A DNA stretch of 64,000 bases from CAVXYG01 sp963706835 (GCA_963706835.1 CAVPOB010000001.1:62001-126000), one strand, 5' to 3'. Shown: positions 54,600 to 63,339, numbered from the stretch's first letter. The notes: a model not told the origin generated them from the letters alone. Numbers and translations are program-made.

Positions 54600-55478
54600 A
54601 TGGCGTCATCAGCGGTTCGCAGTATGAAGCGGCACGCGCGCTGCGTGGACTCCGACCGCTTGTTGTGGGTCGGCAACGAGGGCGACTGGAGGTTCATGCG
54701 CGAGGTCCCGCGCCCGCTGCTGCGATGCCCAGATCTCGGGTGCTCGGTGCGACTCCACGCGGTTCGCAACGACCGGGGCACCCGGTTCCTGCGGCGCTCC
54801 AGCCCCGGCGGCTGCGGCCACTGGTCGGTGGGCGCCTCCTCGGCCACCGGGCCGGAATCTCGGCGTCATCTGTGGTTGAAGGACAGGTTGGCCAGCATCT
54901 GCCTGCATCTGGGATGGGCGGCGATCCCGGAGGATCCCGCGACGCGCGCCGACGTGTGGGTGCCGGATGCTGGCCTGGCGCTTGAGGTGCAGTTGCGCCG
55001 CACCGACATCCTCGCCAGGACCGCGGCACGGTTGCGCGCGGGGGCATCCACAGTGGTGTGGCTGCTGGCCTCCGACGTGCCAGCGGCGCGGACGCTCTTC
55101 GCTGCCCCATCGGTGCGCTGCGAGGTCGTCGTGCCCGGTGCCCGAGGGGCCGCGCAGCCGTGGGAACGGCCCTGCCCAGGCGCCAAGTTGGTCGTCTACG
55201 GCACCGTATGGCGATGGCAGGAGTGGCGGCTGACCACCGGCGCGGTCTCCGCGTACGCGTTCCTGGCCGAACTGCTCGCCGGTCGCCTCGGCTGGTGCCC
55301 GCCCGGCACCCCGGGCTTCCCGCCGGGCCGTGGCGGCTGGGTGCGGTGGAGCGACCTGGCACGGGCGCTGGCCCTGCCGCAGGAACTGGCCCCGCGGCTT
55401 CCGGAACTGCTGCCCACGAGGCCTGATGCGTGGCTCGAGGCACAATTGGCACAACGGGTCCGTCGACGGGCTGGGTGA
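54600..55478 (+). CDS. CoiA-like competence/nuclease domain protein
   Basis: This 292-residue protein has an N-terminal zinc finger (LLRCPDLGC, then GGCGHW) and a nuclease-like core (RHLWLKDRLASICLHLGW, ATRADVWVPDAGLALEVQLRR). The RADVW...EVQ motif fits the restriction-endonuclease-like fold of CoiA. It could act on incoming DNA. No com genes are nearby. ATG 54600 follows GGGGGTGG. An ATG at 54627 would also give a sensible N-terminus. Confidence 0.75.
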   Translation: MASSAVRSMKRHARCVDSDRLLWVGNEGDWRFMREVPRPLLRCPDLGCSVRLHAVRNDRGTRFLRRSSPGGCGHWSVGASSATGPESRRHLWLKDRLASICLHLGWAAIPEDPATRADVWVPDAGLALEVQLRRTDILARTAARLRAGASTVVWLLASDVPAARTLFAAPSVRCEVVVPGARGAAQPWERPCPGAKLVVYGTVWRWQEWRLTTGAVSAYAFLAELLAGRLGWCPPGTPGFPPGRGGWVRWSDLARALALPQELAPRLPELLPTRPDAWLEAQLAQRVRRRAG

Positions 55479-55495
55479 GCCAAGGAGGGGATGCG

Positions 55496-55642
55496 GTGGC
55501 GCCGCAGTCGCGAAACGACGACCATCACGGGCTGCTCGAGCCCCGGCACGATCCGGAATCGCAGGATGAGCGCGAGCAGGGGGCAGATGCCGAGCGCCGT
55601 CGGTGGGAGGACGAGCGACCGCCGCATCACGAGGACCGCTGA
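55496..55642 (+). CDS. Small highly charged protein, 48 residues
   Basis: A strong ribosome-binding site (AGGAGGGG, spacing 5) precedes GTG 55496. The product is very rich in Asp, Glu, Arg and His (HHGLLEPRHDPESQDEREQG) with no hydrophobic core, probably disordered. About 80% of codons end in G/C. It lies 17 bp after the CoiA-like gene and overlaps the end of the convergent glycosylase gene by 16 bp. No family was recognised. Confidence 0.55.
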   Translation: MAPQSRNDDHHGLLEPRHDPESQDEREQGADAERRRWEDERPPHHEDR

Positions 55643-56532
55643 GCGGCGTCGCACCATGCTCGGGCCGCTTCGACGGCCGCGATCAGGGTCGCGCGCATCG
55701 CCTGCCCCCGTTCCGCGAGATCCCGCTGCAGCCGGGCGAACTCGGCGCGACCGGCCGGCTCCTCGACCCGCAGCGGCACCACCCCGAGTCCTTGCAGGTC
55801 GTAGGGCGCGGCCCGCATGTCCAGCGCCCTGGCCTGGCGCGCAAGGGCGAAGCAGTCGGCGACGAGTTCGGCGCTGATCAGGGGGCTGAGCCGGAAGGCC
55901 CACTTGTACAGGTCCATGGTGGCGTGCAGGCACCCCGGCTGCTCGTGATGCACCTGCCCCGCGCGGCTCAGCTGTACGGCGTTGCGCGGCGCAGCGGCGG
56001 GTGAGAAGAAGCGGTAGGCGTCGAAGTGGGTGCACCGCAAGCCCTGCTCCTCCACGACCGCCGCGATGGCCGGCTCCGATAGCCGCAGCGGCCAGGAGGC
56101 ATGGCGGACCTGCGACTGCGGCACCCGGTAGACCATGGCCCATTCGTGCAGCGCCGAGCACCCGATCCGGGGACGGCGCTCAGCCGTGGCCTGCAGCAGG
56201 CGATGGATCCCGGGGAGCAACGCGGCCTGCCGGGCGACGAGGGCCGGATCCAGTGCCACGCCGTTCGAGGTCTGGGCGTAGCCGGTGACCGCCAGCACCT
56301 GCGGCGCCGGGGGTGCCACGGTCACGCCGGGCCCAGGGTGCCAGCGCAGCAACTGGCCGGGCCGGAACGGGTAGTAGTCGAAGAGGAAGTCGTCCACCGG
56401 ATGCGATTCGCCGACCCGCCTGCGCTGCAGTCGGGGCTGCACCCACGGCTCCACGCGTGCGCGATGGGCGGCCGCCCGGTCGCGCCACTGGCTCAGCCCG
56501 AGGCGCTGGGCTGCAGCGGTCGGGCTGGCCAT
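55627..56532 (-). CDS. Protein annotated in actinobacteria as 3-methyladenine DNA glycosylase
   Basis: This 301-residue protein has HPVDDFLFDYYPFRPGQLLR, then WHPG, SALHEWAMVYR and LRCTHFDAYRFF. I recognise the family only by its usual automatic name. It lacks the helix-hairpin-helix-GPD motif of AlkA and the MPG fold signatures, so the enzymatic label is weak. Its ATG shares one base with the stop of the upstream dehydrogenase-like gene, indicating an operon. Confidence 0.6.
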   Translation of the reverse strand: MASPTAAAQRLGLSQWRDRAAAHRARVEPWVQPRLQRRRVGESHPVDDFLFDYYPFRPGQLLRWHPGPGVTVAPPAPQVLAVTGYAQTSNGVALDPALVARQAALLPGIHRLLQATAERRPRIGCSALHEWAMVYRVPQSQVRHASWPLRLSEPAIAAVVEEQGLRCTHFDAYRFFSPAAAPRNAVQLSRAGQVHHEQPGCLHATMDLYKWAFRLSPLISAELVADCFALARQARALDMRAAPYDLQGLGVVPLRVEEPAGRAEFARLQRDLAERGQAMRATLIAAVEAARAWCDAAQRSS

Positions 56533-57671
56533 CAGAAGCGGTGGTGGATCTCAGCGAGCCCGAGGGCCATGCAGCCGCCCACCAGCGCCTCGGTGCCGAA
56601 TGCCTCGGCGGGACCGAGTGCGCCCACCCCGGATTCGGCGCCCTGCAACAGCATGCCGGCGCCCCACGACAGCAGGGAGGCGGTCAGCGGGTAGGGCGGC
56701 GGACCCTCGACGCGCACCCGCTGCTGGAAGTCGCCGTCGCCGTCGAAGGTTTCCGCGACCACGACACTGCGGCGCCGATTGCCCTGCGCCTCGACCGGAC
56801 CCCCGCCGGCCGCCCCGCCGATCCCGCGCAGCATGGTGTCCCACACGCCGCCGAATCCCGGCACTCTGCTGGCAGTCCCACCGACCGAGCCGGCCACGGC
56901 AGCGGCTCGGGTGAGCCGCCCGAACCAGCCGACGTAGACGTTCACAGCCGTGATGGAGGCGGCAAGTCGGGGGACGGTGAAGTGCTCGGCGGCGCCCAGC
57001 GACAGCGCGTCGGCGTGCTTGCCCCCGCCGATGTCGAAGGTGCGGACCCGAGAGCCGGGGCGCTCCTGCTGCAGCCGCCCGTCCTTCCACCGGAAGGACT
57101 CCTCGATCAGGGCATCACCGGGAGCGCCGGCACGCCCGGAACCCGTGACGAAGTAGCCGATGTCGACCCGCGCCGGCGGTCGGGAGCCGGTCATCGTCCG
57201 CCGTACTGCGATCGTCGCCGCCAGGGCGCCGGCGGTGTAGTAGCAGCCGAAAGCAGGCAGGAGTACGGCATCCCGTGCGACGGCCGCCGGGCCGTACCGA
57301 CTGAAGACCCGCCGCACGAACTGCGGCTCCCAGGAACTGTCGAGATAGCCGCACCCAGCGTCGATGGCAGCACGGATCGGCGCCTCACCCTGAGCCGGGA
57401 ACTGCCCCACGCAGGAGACCAGGACGTCCCCGGTCGAGGCGATCAGAGCCCGCACGGAGTCCGGGTTCGCCGTGTCGGCGACGGCCACCTCCAACGCTCG
57501 ATCCGATGGATGCTCCGCGGCCAGATCCTCGGCGATTTCGCGCAGGGCGCCCACGTCTCGGCCAGCAAGGACCGGCTGCAGGCCCTGGCGGACCATGGCC
57601 GCGGCGGTGAGGCGGCCGAGATCGCCGCGTGCGCCCAACAGGATGACGCGTCCTTCGGGTCGAGCTCTCAT
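56532..57671 (-). CDS. Saccharopine dehydrogenase-like NAD(P)-binding protein
   Basis: This 379-residue protein has an N-terminal Rossmann motif VILLGARGDLGRLTAAAMV, then PVLAGRD and VLVSCVGQFPAQG. The GYLDSSWEPQFVR region is typical of saccharopine dehydrogenase-type reductases. The substrate is unknown. ATG 57671 is supported by a -10 box 7 nt upstream. It forms an operon with the glycosylase-like gene. Confidence 0.78.
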   Translation of the reverse strand: MRARPEGRVILLGARGDLGRLTAAAMVRQGLQPVLAGRDVGALREIAEDLAAEHPSDRALEVAVADTANPDSVRALIASTGDVLVSCVGQFPAQGEAPIRAAIDAGCGYLDSSWEPQFVRRVFSRYGPAAVARDAVLLPAFGCYYTAGALAATIAVRRTMTGSRPPARVDIGYFVTGSGRAGAPGDALIEESFRWKDGRLQQERPGSRVRTFDIGGGKHADALSLGAAEHFTVPRLAASITAVNVYVGWFGRLTRAAAVAGSVGGTASRVPGFGGVWDTMLRGIGGAAGGGPVEAQGNRRRSVVVAETFDGDGDFQQRVRVEGPPPYPLTASLLSWGAGMLLQGAESGVGALGPAEAFGTEALVGGCMALGLAEIHHRF

Positions 57672-57678
57672 GCCCCCA

Positions 57679-57684
57679 AGGCTA
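57679..57684 (-). promoter_or_regulatory. -10 box of the saccharopine dehydrogenase-like gene
   Basis: On the minus strand TAGCCT is 7 nt upstream of the ATG at 57671. Confidence 0.5.
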
Positions 57685-57732
57685 GTGGGAGCGCGGCCCG
57701 CGGTTCGCGATGCCGTGGCGCGCCGAGTGGGA

Positions 57733-58377
57733 TCAACCGGATCGCAGGAGCACCGACAGCCGCCCCGACCCCAACGCGGCCGCCAGCTCGATCGCATCCG
57801 CATCGGCCACTCGCAACAGCGTCGGGCGTGACTGCCACGCACCCCCGCCACCCGCTCCACGGGTCTCGGCTGACCCCGGATCGGGCAGCACGACTGCGTC
57901 CTGCGCCACGATCCGCGGCTGCTGCGCATCGAACTCGTCGGGGATCCACAGCACGTCGATGACCGTCCCCGGCGTCAAGTAGTCGGCGATCGCCGGGTCC
58001 GGGAACGGCACCGGGAGCACCGTGGTGCCGGCGAGCGAGGCGCCCTGCTCTGCCAGCCTGCCCGGCGTGATCATCTCCCCGGCCGTGAGCGGGTCGGCAG
58101 TACTGCGCCCCACGACCGCATCGGGGCTCACCCCCACTGCGGCCAGCGGCGAATCCTGCTCCAGGCGGGCCTGCCCGACGTCGGTTGCCGCCAGGACGCT
58201 GCCGGCGGGCAGATCGGTGCGTGCCACCGCAACGGCGACCGTCGGGCCCCGGTCCCGCCGATCGGACAAGTCGGTTGCCGCTGCGCCCGCGCCCAGCAAG
58301 ACCAGGCCGACCACGGCAGAGCGTCGCAGGGCCCGGTGCCGCCGCCAGCGCGACCGCGGCCGCCGTCTGCGTCGCAT
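57733..58377 (-). CDS. SAF domain protein (CpaB/RcpC-like)
   Basis: This 214-residue protein has an Arg-rich N-terminus, one membrane segment (SAVVGLVLLGAGAA) and a SAF domain (VAVARTDLPAGSVLAATDVG, GRSTADPLTAGEMITPGRL). Similar to Flp pilus assembly CpaB, but such SAF genes next to the FmdB/5-FCL cluster are common in actinobacteria and no pilus genes are near. GGGGGTGGG precedes the ATG, and TACAGT lies 18 nt upstream. Confidence 0.8.
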   Translation of the reverse strand: MRRRRRPRSRWRRHRALRRSAVVGLVLLGAGAAATDLSDRRDRGPTVAVAVARTDLPAGSVLAATDVGQARLEQDSPLAAVGVSPDAVVGRSTADPLTAGEMITPGRLAEQGASLAGTTVLPVPFPDPAIADYLTPGTVIDVLWIPDEFDAQQPRIVAQDAVVLPDPGSAETRGAGGGGAWQSRPTLLRVADADAIELAAALGSGRLSVLLRSG

Positions 58378-58449
58378 CCCACCACCCCCGTGCTCGGCAC
58401 TGTAGGCGGCAAACGCTGCGTCAGCGACGGATATCCACAGGGGCGGGCA

Positions 58450-58800
58450 TCAACTGGCGCTCGTAGTGGCCGCGGGCTTGCCGGAACCGCCGCTGTCGGA
58501 GGTCCCGGACTTCTTGGCGCTAGTGCTGGCGCTATCGCCGCCTGCCGAGCCGGTGCCGGAAGTGCCGGAACCGGCCGTGCTGCTCGACGCAGCCGCGCCG
58601 CCGCTCTTGGCCTGCTTCCCGCTGCGCGAGTCGTTGCGATAGAAGCCGGATCCCTTGAAGACCACTCCGACGTTGCCGAACAGTTTGCGCAGTTGCTCCT
58701 GCTCGCAGGCCGGGCAGGTGGTCAGGGCAGCCTCGTCGAATCCCTGCACCACCTCGAACTGGTGGTCGCAGGATCGGCATGCGTACTGGTAGGTGGGCAT
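58450..58800 (-). CDS. FmdB-family zinc-ribbon protein, homologue of the chaperone Ruc (Rv0991c)
   Basis: This 116-residue protein has an N-terminal zinc ribbon with Cys8/Cys11 and Cys29/Cys32 (YACRSCDHQF, TTCPACEQ) and KLFGNVGVVFKGSGFYRNDS. A Ser/Gly/Ala-rich tail of about 60 residues is probably disordered. Rv0991c of M. tuberculosis is a redox-regulated, HrcA-controlled chaperone of this family, encoded beside 5-FCL. Here a perfect CIRCE operator lies 20 bp upstream, supporting the same role and control. GGGAGGA precedes the ATG. Confidence 0.88.
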   Translation of the reverse strand: MPTYQYACRSCDHQFEVVQGFDEAALTTCPACEQEQLRKLFGNVGVVFKGSGFYRNDSRSGKQAKSGGAAASSSTAGSGTSGTGSAGGDSASTSAKKSGTSDSGGSGKPAATTSAS

Positions 58801-58819
58801 GGGCGTCCTCCCGCTGTGC

Positions 58820-58846
58820 TTAGCACTCTAGTGCTGGGAGTGCTAA
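58820..58846. promoter_or_regulatory. CIRCE operator (HrcA binding site)
   Basis: TTAGCACTC and GAGTGCTAA flank a 9-bp spacer, an exact match to the CIRCE consensus. It sits between the Ruc-like gene (minus strand) and the penicillin acylase gene (plus strand). Its closeness to the Ruc-like start suggests it represses that gene. Confidence 0.93.
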
Positions 58847-58904
58847 GGCTGCAACTCGCGGTCGCTGCGCGGCGAACTTGCCACCGGGCTGTTGTCGCGG
58901 CGGC

Positions 58905-58910
58905 TAGGTT
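58905..58910 (+). promoter_or_regulatory. -10 box of leaderless penicillin acylase gene
   Basis: TAGGTT is 6 nt upstream of ATG 58917. Confidence 0.6.
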
Positions 58911-58916
58911 CAGCCC

Positions 58917-61490
58917 ATGAAATGGGTGTGGCGAATCGGCGGCGTGCTGCTGGTGTTCGCCCTGGTCGTCGGCGTCACCGCGGCCGGCTTGGCCTGGTGG
59001 ACCGTGCAACGGCCCTGGCCGCAGGTGGGCGGCACCATCAACGTGCCGGGTCTGGCCGCACCCGTCGATGTCATCCGCGATCAGCGCGGTGTCGCCAACA
59101 TCTACGCCGATACCGTCGAGGACCTGTTCTTCGCTCACGGCTTCGTGCACGCGCAGGATCGCTTCTGGGAGATGGACGTGCGCCGCCACACTACAGCGGG
59201 CCGACTCGCGGAGATGTTCGGCGAGGACCTCCTCGAGACCGATACGTTCGTGCGGACGATGGGGTGGCGCCGCGTGGCGGAACAGGAGTTCTCGCTGCTG
59301 AGCCGAGGCTCGCAGCAGGCGCTGGAGGCCTACAGCGACGGTGTCAACACCTTCCTGAACGGCAAAGCGGCTTCCAACATCGCCCTGGAGTACCAGATCC
59401 TGGCGCTGCAGAACCCGGACTACACGATCGTCTCCTGGAACCCGATCGACTCGCTGGCCTGGTTGAAGGCACTGGCGTGGCAGTTGAGCAAGAACATCGA
59501 CGCCGAGTTGCAGCGGGTGCTCGGGGCGGCCGAGGTCGGGATCGAACGCATCGGGCAACTGTTCCCGCCCTATCCGCAGCAGCGCAGCGGCACGATCCTG
59601 TCCAACGGTGCGCTGGCGGCTGCCGGACTGCCCACCGGGGATCCCACGACGGCGCCTGCAGCGGCAGCAGTCCTGAAACCGGCGGTGCTGCAGCCCCTGC
59701 AGGCTACCGCCCGGCGGGCCACGACCCTTGAGACCGTTCTGGCGCCGGCCGGGGAAGGGATCGGGTCCAACTCCTGGGTCCTCTCGGGCGACCTGACCGC
59801 CGGTGGCCGGCCGCTCCTGGCCAACGATCCCCATCTCAGTCCCAGTCTGCCTTCCCTGTGGTACCAGGTAGGGCTGCACTGCCGCACCGTGGACGAGGAC
59901 TGCCCCTACGACGTGTCCGGCTGGTCGATGGCCGGGATGCCGGGCATCGTGATCGGCCACAACGACCGCATCGCCTGGGGACTGACCAACATGGGCCCCG
60001 ATGTCGCCGACCTCGTCCTGGAGCAGGTGAGCGGGGACACGTATCTGGTGGACGGTCAGCCGCGACCGTTGCAGATCCGCGAGGAACGCATCGAAATTGC
60101 CGGTGGCGGGTGGGAGGACATTGAGGTGCGCTCCACCGAGCGCGGTCCGATCGTCTCCGACGCCGCGGGAGCCGAGGATCTGCAAGCGGTGGGTCAGGTG
60201 GCACCGGTCCCGGCGCCCGGCCAGGCCCGGCCCCGGCGCGCGCCGGATCAGACCGACGGCTACGCAGTGGCCCTGCGGTGGACGGCGCTGCAGCCCGCGC
60301 CGACCTTCGACGCGGTGCTCCTGATCAACACCGCCCGCAACTGGGAAGACTTCCGACAGGCCGCCCGACTCTTCACGGTTCCGGCGCAGAACCTCATCTA
60401 CGCCGACATCGACGGCAACATCGGCTACCAGGCGCCCGGGACCATCCCGGTGCGGGCCAAATATGACGGCAAGTGGCCGGTGCCGGGCTGGGACAGTCGC
60501 TACGACTGGCGGCAGTTCATCCCCTTCAGCGAGCTGCCCCGCTCGCTCAATCCGCCAGAGGGATTCATCACCGCCGCCAACCAGCGGGTCGTCCCGGCGG
60601 GCTACCCGTGGCCGATGCAGACCGATGAGTACACCTTCGGTGCGCGTGCGCAGCGGATCAACGAGCGGCTCGCCGAAGCGATCGATGAGGGACCGGTCAC
60701 GGCCGCGCAGATGGCCGAGATCCAAATGGATGCTGGAAACGAGCTCGCCGCGTTCCTCGTACCGCGCATCGCGGAACTGCCCGGGCTGAGCGGCGAGACC
60801 GCGGCGGCGGTGCAGGACCTGGTCGACTGGGACTACCAGCAGACCGCCGCGTCCTCACCGGCCGCCTACTTCAACGTGTTCTACAACGCCTTGCTGGACC
60901 GGCTCTTCGTCGACGAACTACCTGACCTGGATCTGCTCGATGCGGCCGGCGATCGATTCTGGGAAGTCCTTCGCAGGCTCTGGGAGCGGCCAGCGGACCT
61001 CTGGTGGGATGATGTGCGCACCGAGCCGGTCGAGACCCGCGATGAGACGGTGGTCGCTGCACTGGATGCCGCCTATGCGGAACTGGTCCAGCGGCAGGGC
61101 GCCGACAGCGCTGAGTGGCGATGGGGCGATCTGCATACGCTGACGTTCACCCACCAGACCCTGGGGGCGTCCGGCATCCGCGCCCTGGAAATGATCTTCA
61201 ACCGCGGGCCGGAGCCGACATCCGGCGGCAGCGCGATCCCGCTGGCGACCGGCTGGATTCCAGCGGAGGGCTACGAGGTCATCTGGGTGCCCAGCATGCG
61301 CCAGGTCGTCGACCTCGCGGACTTCGACTCATCGACCTGGGTGAACCTCACCGGCAACAGCGGACACGCCTACCACGACAACCACGGCGACCAGATCCGC
61401 GCCTGGCTGGTCGGCGAGCAGTACGCGTGGGCGTTCACCCCGGCAGCGGTGGATGCCGCCGCGCGCGACCGGCTCACTCTGACGCCGTAG
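58917..61490 (+). CDS. Penicillin acylase family (Ntn-hydrolase) protein
   Basis: This 857-residue protein has an N-terminal membrane anchor or signal (WRIGGVLLVFALVVGVTAAG). The alpha region contains DVIRDQRGVANIYADTVEDL and GFVHAQDRFWEMDVRRH. The autocatalytic site is GIG-Ser284-Asn-Ser-Trp, where Ser284 becomes the nucleophile of the beta chain. Later motifs are ANDPHLSPSLPSLWYQ, MPGIVIGHNDRIAWGLTNMG and GYQAPGTIPVR. Likely substrates are amides or acyl-homoserine lactones outside the membrane. Its end overlaps convergent 5-FCL by 17 bp. Confidence 0.92.
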   Translation: MKWVWRIGGVLLVFALVVGVTAAGLAWWTVQRPWPQVGGTINVPGLAAPVDVIRDQRGVANIYADTVEDLFFAHGFVHAQDRFWEMDVRRHTTAGRLAEMFGEDLLETDTFVRTMGWRRVAEQEFSLLSRGSQQALEAYSDGVNTFLNGKAASNIALEYQILALQNPDYTIVSWNPIDSLAWLKALAWQLSKNIDAELQRVLGAAEVGIERIGQLFPPYPQQRSGTILSNGALAAAGLPTGDPTTAPAAAAVLKPAVLQPLQATARRATTLETVLAPAGEGIGSNSWVLSGDLTAGGRPLLANDPHLSPSLPSLWYQVGLHCRTVDEDCPYDVSGWSMAGMPGIVIGHNDRIAWGLTNMGPDVADLVLEQVSGDTYLVDGQPRPLQIREERIEIAGGGWEDIEVRSTERGPIVSDAAGAEDLQAVGQVAPVPAPGQARPRRAPDQTDGYAVALRWTALQPAPTFDAVLLINTARNWEDFRQAARLFTVPAQNLIYADIDGNIGYQAPGTIPVRAKYDGKWPVPGWDSRYDWRQFIPFSELPRSLNPPEGFITAANQRVVPAGYPWPMQTDEYTFGARAQRINERLAEAIDEGPVTAAQMAEIQMDAGNELAAFLVPRIAELPGLSGETAAAVQDLVDWDYQQTAASSPAAYFNVFYNALLDRLFVDELPDLDLLDAAGDRFWEVLRRLWERPADLWWDDVRTEPVETRDETVVAALDAAYAELVQRQGADSAEWRWGDLHTLTFTHQTLGASGIRALEMIFNRGPEPTSGGSAIPLATGWIPAEGYEVIWVPSMRQVVDLADFDSSTWVNLTGNSGHAYHDNHGDQIRAWLVGEQYAWAFTPAAVDAAARDRLTLTP

Positions 61491-62079
61491 CCCGGGCGGG
61501 GTCGGTGCGGTACCACCCCGCAGCGGTGAGGATGGCATCGACTGCGGCGTCGTGCGGTTCGCGGGGCAGGGGATCGTGCAACACGTCGGCGGGATGCACG
61601 ACCGCCACCCGCAGCGGTCCGTGCGGCCAGCCGGGGACGCCAGCCAGCGCTCGGTCGTAGTAGCCCGCTCCGTGTCCCAGCCGAGTCCCGAGGTGGTCCA
61701 CCGCCAGCGCCGGCAGGAGCAGCATCGAGCAGGTGGGCAGCGGGTCGGGCACGGCCGGCCCTTCCGGAGCGAACAGGTCGTGGCGGTCCGGCATGAGCGC
61801 CACGCCGGGGAACCAGCGCACCCACTCCATCCGGCGGCCCGGCAGCGTCCGCGGTACCAGGACCACTTCACCGCCGCTGGCAGCGGCAGCCAGGCAAGCG
61901 GATAGGTCCGGTTCCACGCGCGTCGGAAGAAAGGCCGCCAGCACGCTGCCCGGACCGGTCGGCACGCCGAGGTGGCGGCGCAGCAGGGCGAATTGCTCGG
62001 CCAGCGCAGCCGGCTGCGCGGGGTCGCTTCGCTGGGCACGACGCTGCCGGAGCCACCTACGCAGGTCTGGCTTGTCCAT
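61474..62079 (-). CDS. 5-formyltetrahydrofolate cyclo-ligase
   Basis: This 201-residue protein has an N-terminal helix with RRWLRQRRAQ, FLPTRVEPDLSACLA, and the C-terminal substrate/ATP loop LLLPALAVDHLGTRLGHGAG, with GYYDRAL. It converts 5-formyl-THF to 5,10-methenyl-THF. In most actinobacteria galU lies between this gene and moeA. Here the two are directly divergent. Confidence 0.92.
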   Translation of the reverse strand: MDKPDLRRWLRQRRAQRSDPAQPAALAEQFALLRRHLGVPTGPGSVLAAFLPTRVEPDLSACLAAAASGGEVVLVPRTLPGRRMEWVRWFPGVALMPDRHDLFAPEGPAVPDPLPTCSMLLLPALAVDHLGTRLGHGAGYYDRALAGVPGWPHGPLRVAVVHPADVLHDPLPREPHDAAVDAILTAAGWYRTDPARATASE

Positions 62080-62178
62080 CGCATCAGCGTGCCACGGGCA
62101 GGTCGGCAGTTGACCGTGCGCAGCTCGCGGGCGGTGTCGGCGGCGGGGCAAGCGCGGGTGTGGGGCATCATCGTAGCG

Positions 62179-63339
62179 ATGCGTACGTTCCGTGAGTTCA
62201 CCCGCGAGGTCCTCGGGCCGGTGTCCATGCTGCCCGCACTCGAGGTGCCGATCACCGAAGCCATCGGGTGCCGATCGGCCGCGCTGGTGACGGCGGGGAA
62301 ACCGGTCCCCGGGTATCGGCAGTCGGTCCTGGACGGGATCGCGCTGCGAGCCGAGGATGCTCAGGGCGCCTCGGCGGCCACACCGGTCGTTCTGCCGATC
62401 GGGGCGACGATCGAGGCTGGCCGTGCCGCCGAACCCCTCGCTGAAGGCCACTGCGCCCGGATCGCCTCCGGCGCCGAACTGCCGCCGAACGCCGACGCGG
62501 TGGCGGGCCCGGACAGCTACCGGATCGACGACGACAAGGTCGTGCTGATGCGCCCGCCGGGGCCAGGTCAGGCGTGCCGGGAGATCGGGAGCATCTATCG
62601 CCCGGACGACGTCGTCATCGCGGAGGGGCAGCGGCTGGGAACGGTTGCCGTTGCAGAACTCGCCCTCGTCGGCCGACCGCGGGTGAAGGTGCACCCGCGA
62701 CCTCGCCTCGTGATTCTCACCGTCGGCTCGGAGCTGGTACGGGTCAGCGCGTCGGCCAGCGACGTGCAAGGCCATGACGCGGCAGGCGTCGTCCTCACCA
62801 CTACGGCCGCGCCGCTGGGCGTCAACTGCCATCGCGTCGGCCCGGTCCCGGACGACGCGCGAGCGGTGCGGGACACCCTGGAGGACCAACTGGTCCGGGC
62901 CGACATCATCGTGACAGTGGGTGGGATCGACAGCGAGTCCGACACCCTGCGGCAGGAGTTGGTGGGCACCGGGGTTGCGCGCTTCGACGGACCGCCCCTG
63001 CATCCGTGCAACGCCTACGGGGTTGGCCTGCTGGGGACCGAGCGGACCCCGGTGATCTCGCTGCCCGGCGATCCGAGCGCCGCGCTGTTGGCCTTTCACG
63101 CCTTGGTGCGACCCGTGCTCGACGCGTTGCGGGGAGCCGACTCCGAGCCGGCGCAGGTGCGGCTGCCCGTATGGTCCGAGGGTCCGGGGTCGCGCATCCT
63201 GGCCGGCCGGTACTCCGACTCCCAGTTCGTCCCCGAATCGGAGGGGCTGCCCGCCATGCGCCAGTTGGAGGGCGCGAACGCGATCGCGATCCAGCACCAC
63301 GGCGAGACGGCGGCCGAGGTGGTGGAGTGGCCCAACTAG
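62179..63339 (+). CDS. MoeA/gephyrin-like protein (Glp type)
   Basis: This 386-residue MoeA-fold protein has domain order as in molybdopterin molybdotransferase, but active-site motifs are altered. The usual MDGYA loop reads VLDGIALRAED, the GGxSxGxxD loop reads GGIDSESDTL, and the PGNP motif reads LPGDPSAAL. This fits the Glp/Rv0994 group next to 5-FCL and rimJ, where C. glutamicum Glp acts in cell division with FtsZ. Molybdenum cofactor activity is therefore doubtful. RimJ overlaps its end. Confidence 0.82.
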   Translation: MRTFREFTREVLGPVSMLPALEVPITEAIGCRSAALVTAGKPVPGYRQSVLDGIALRAEDAQGASAATPVVLPIGATIEAGRAAEPLAEGHCARIASGAELPPNADAVAGPDSYRIDDDKVVLMRPPGPGQACREIGSIYRPDDVVIAEGQRLGTVAVAELALVGRPRVKVHPRPRLVILTVGSELVRVSASASDVQGHDAAGVVLTTTAAPLGVNCHRVGPVPDDARAVRDTLEDQLVRADIIVTVGGIDSESDTLRQELVGTGVARFDGPPLHPCNAYGVGLLGTERTPVISLPGDPSAALLAFHALVRPVLDALRGADSEPAQVRLPVWSEGPGSRILAGRYSDSQFVPESEGLPAMRQLEGANAIAIQHHGETAAEVVEWPN

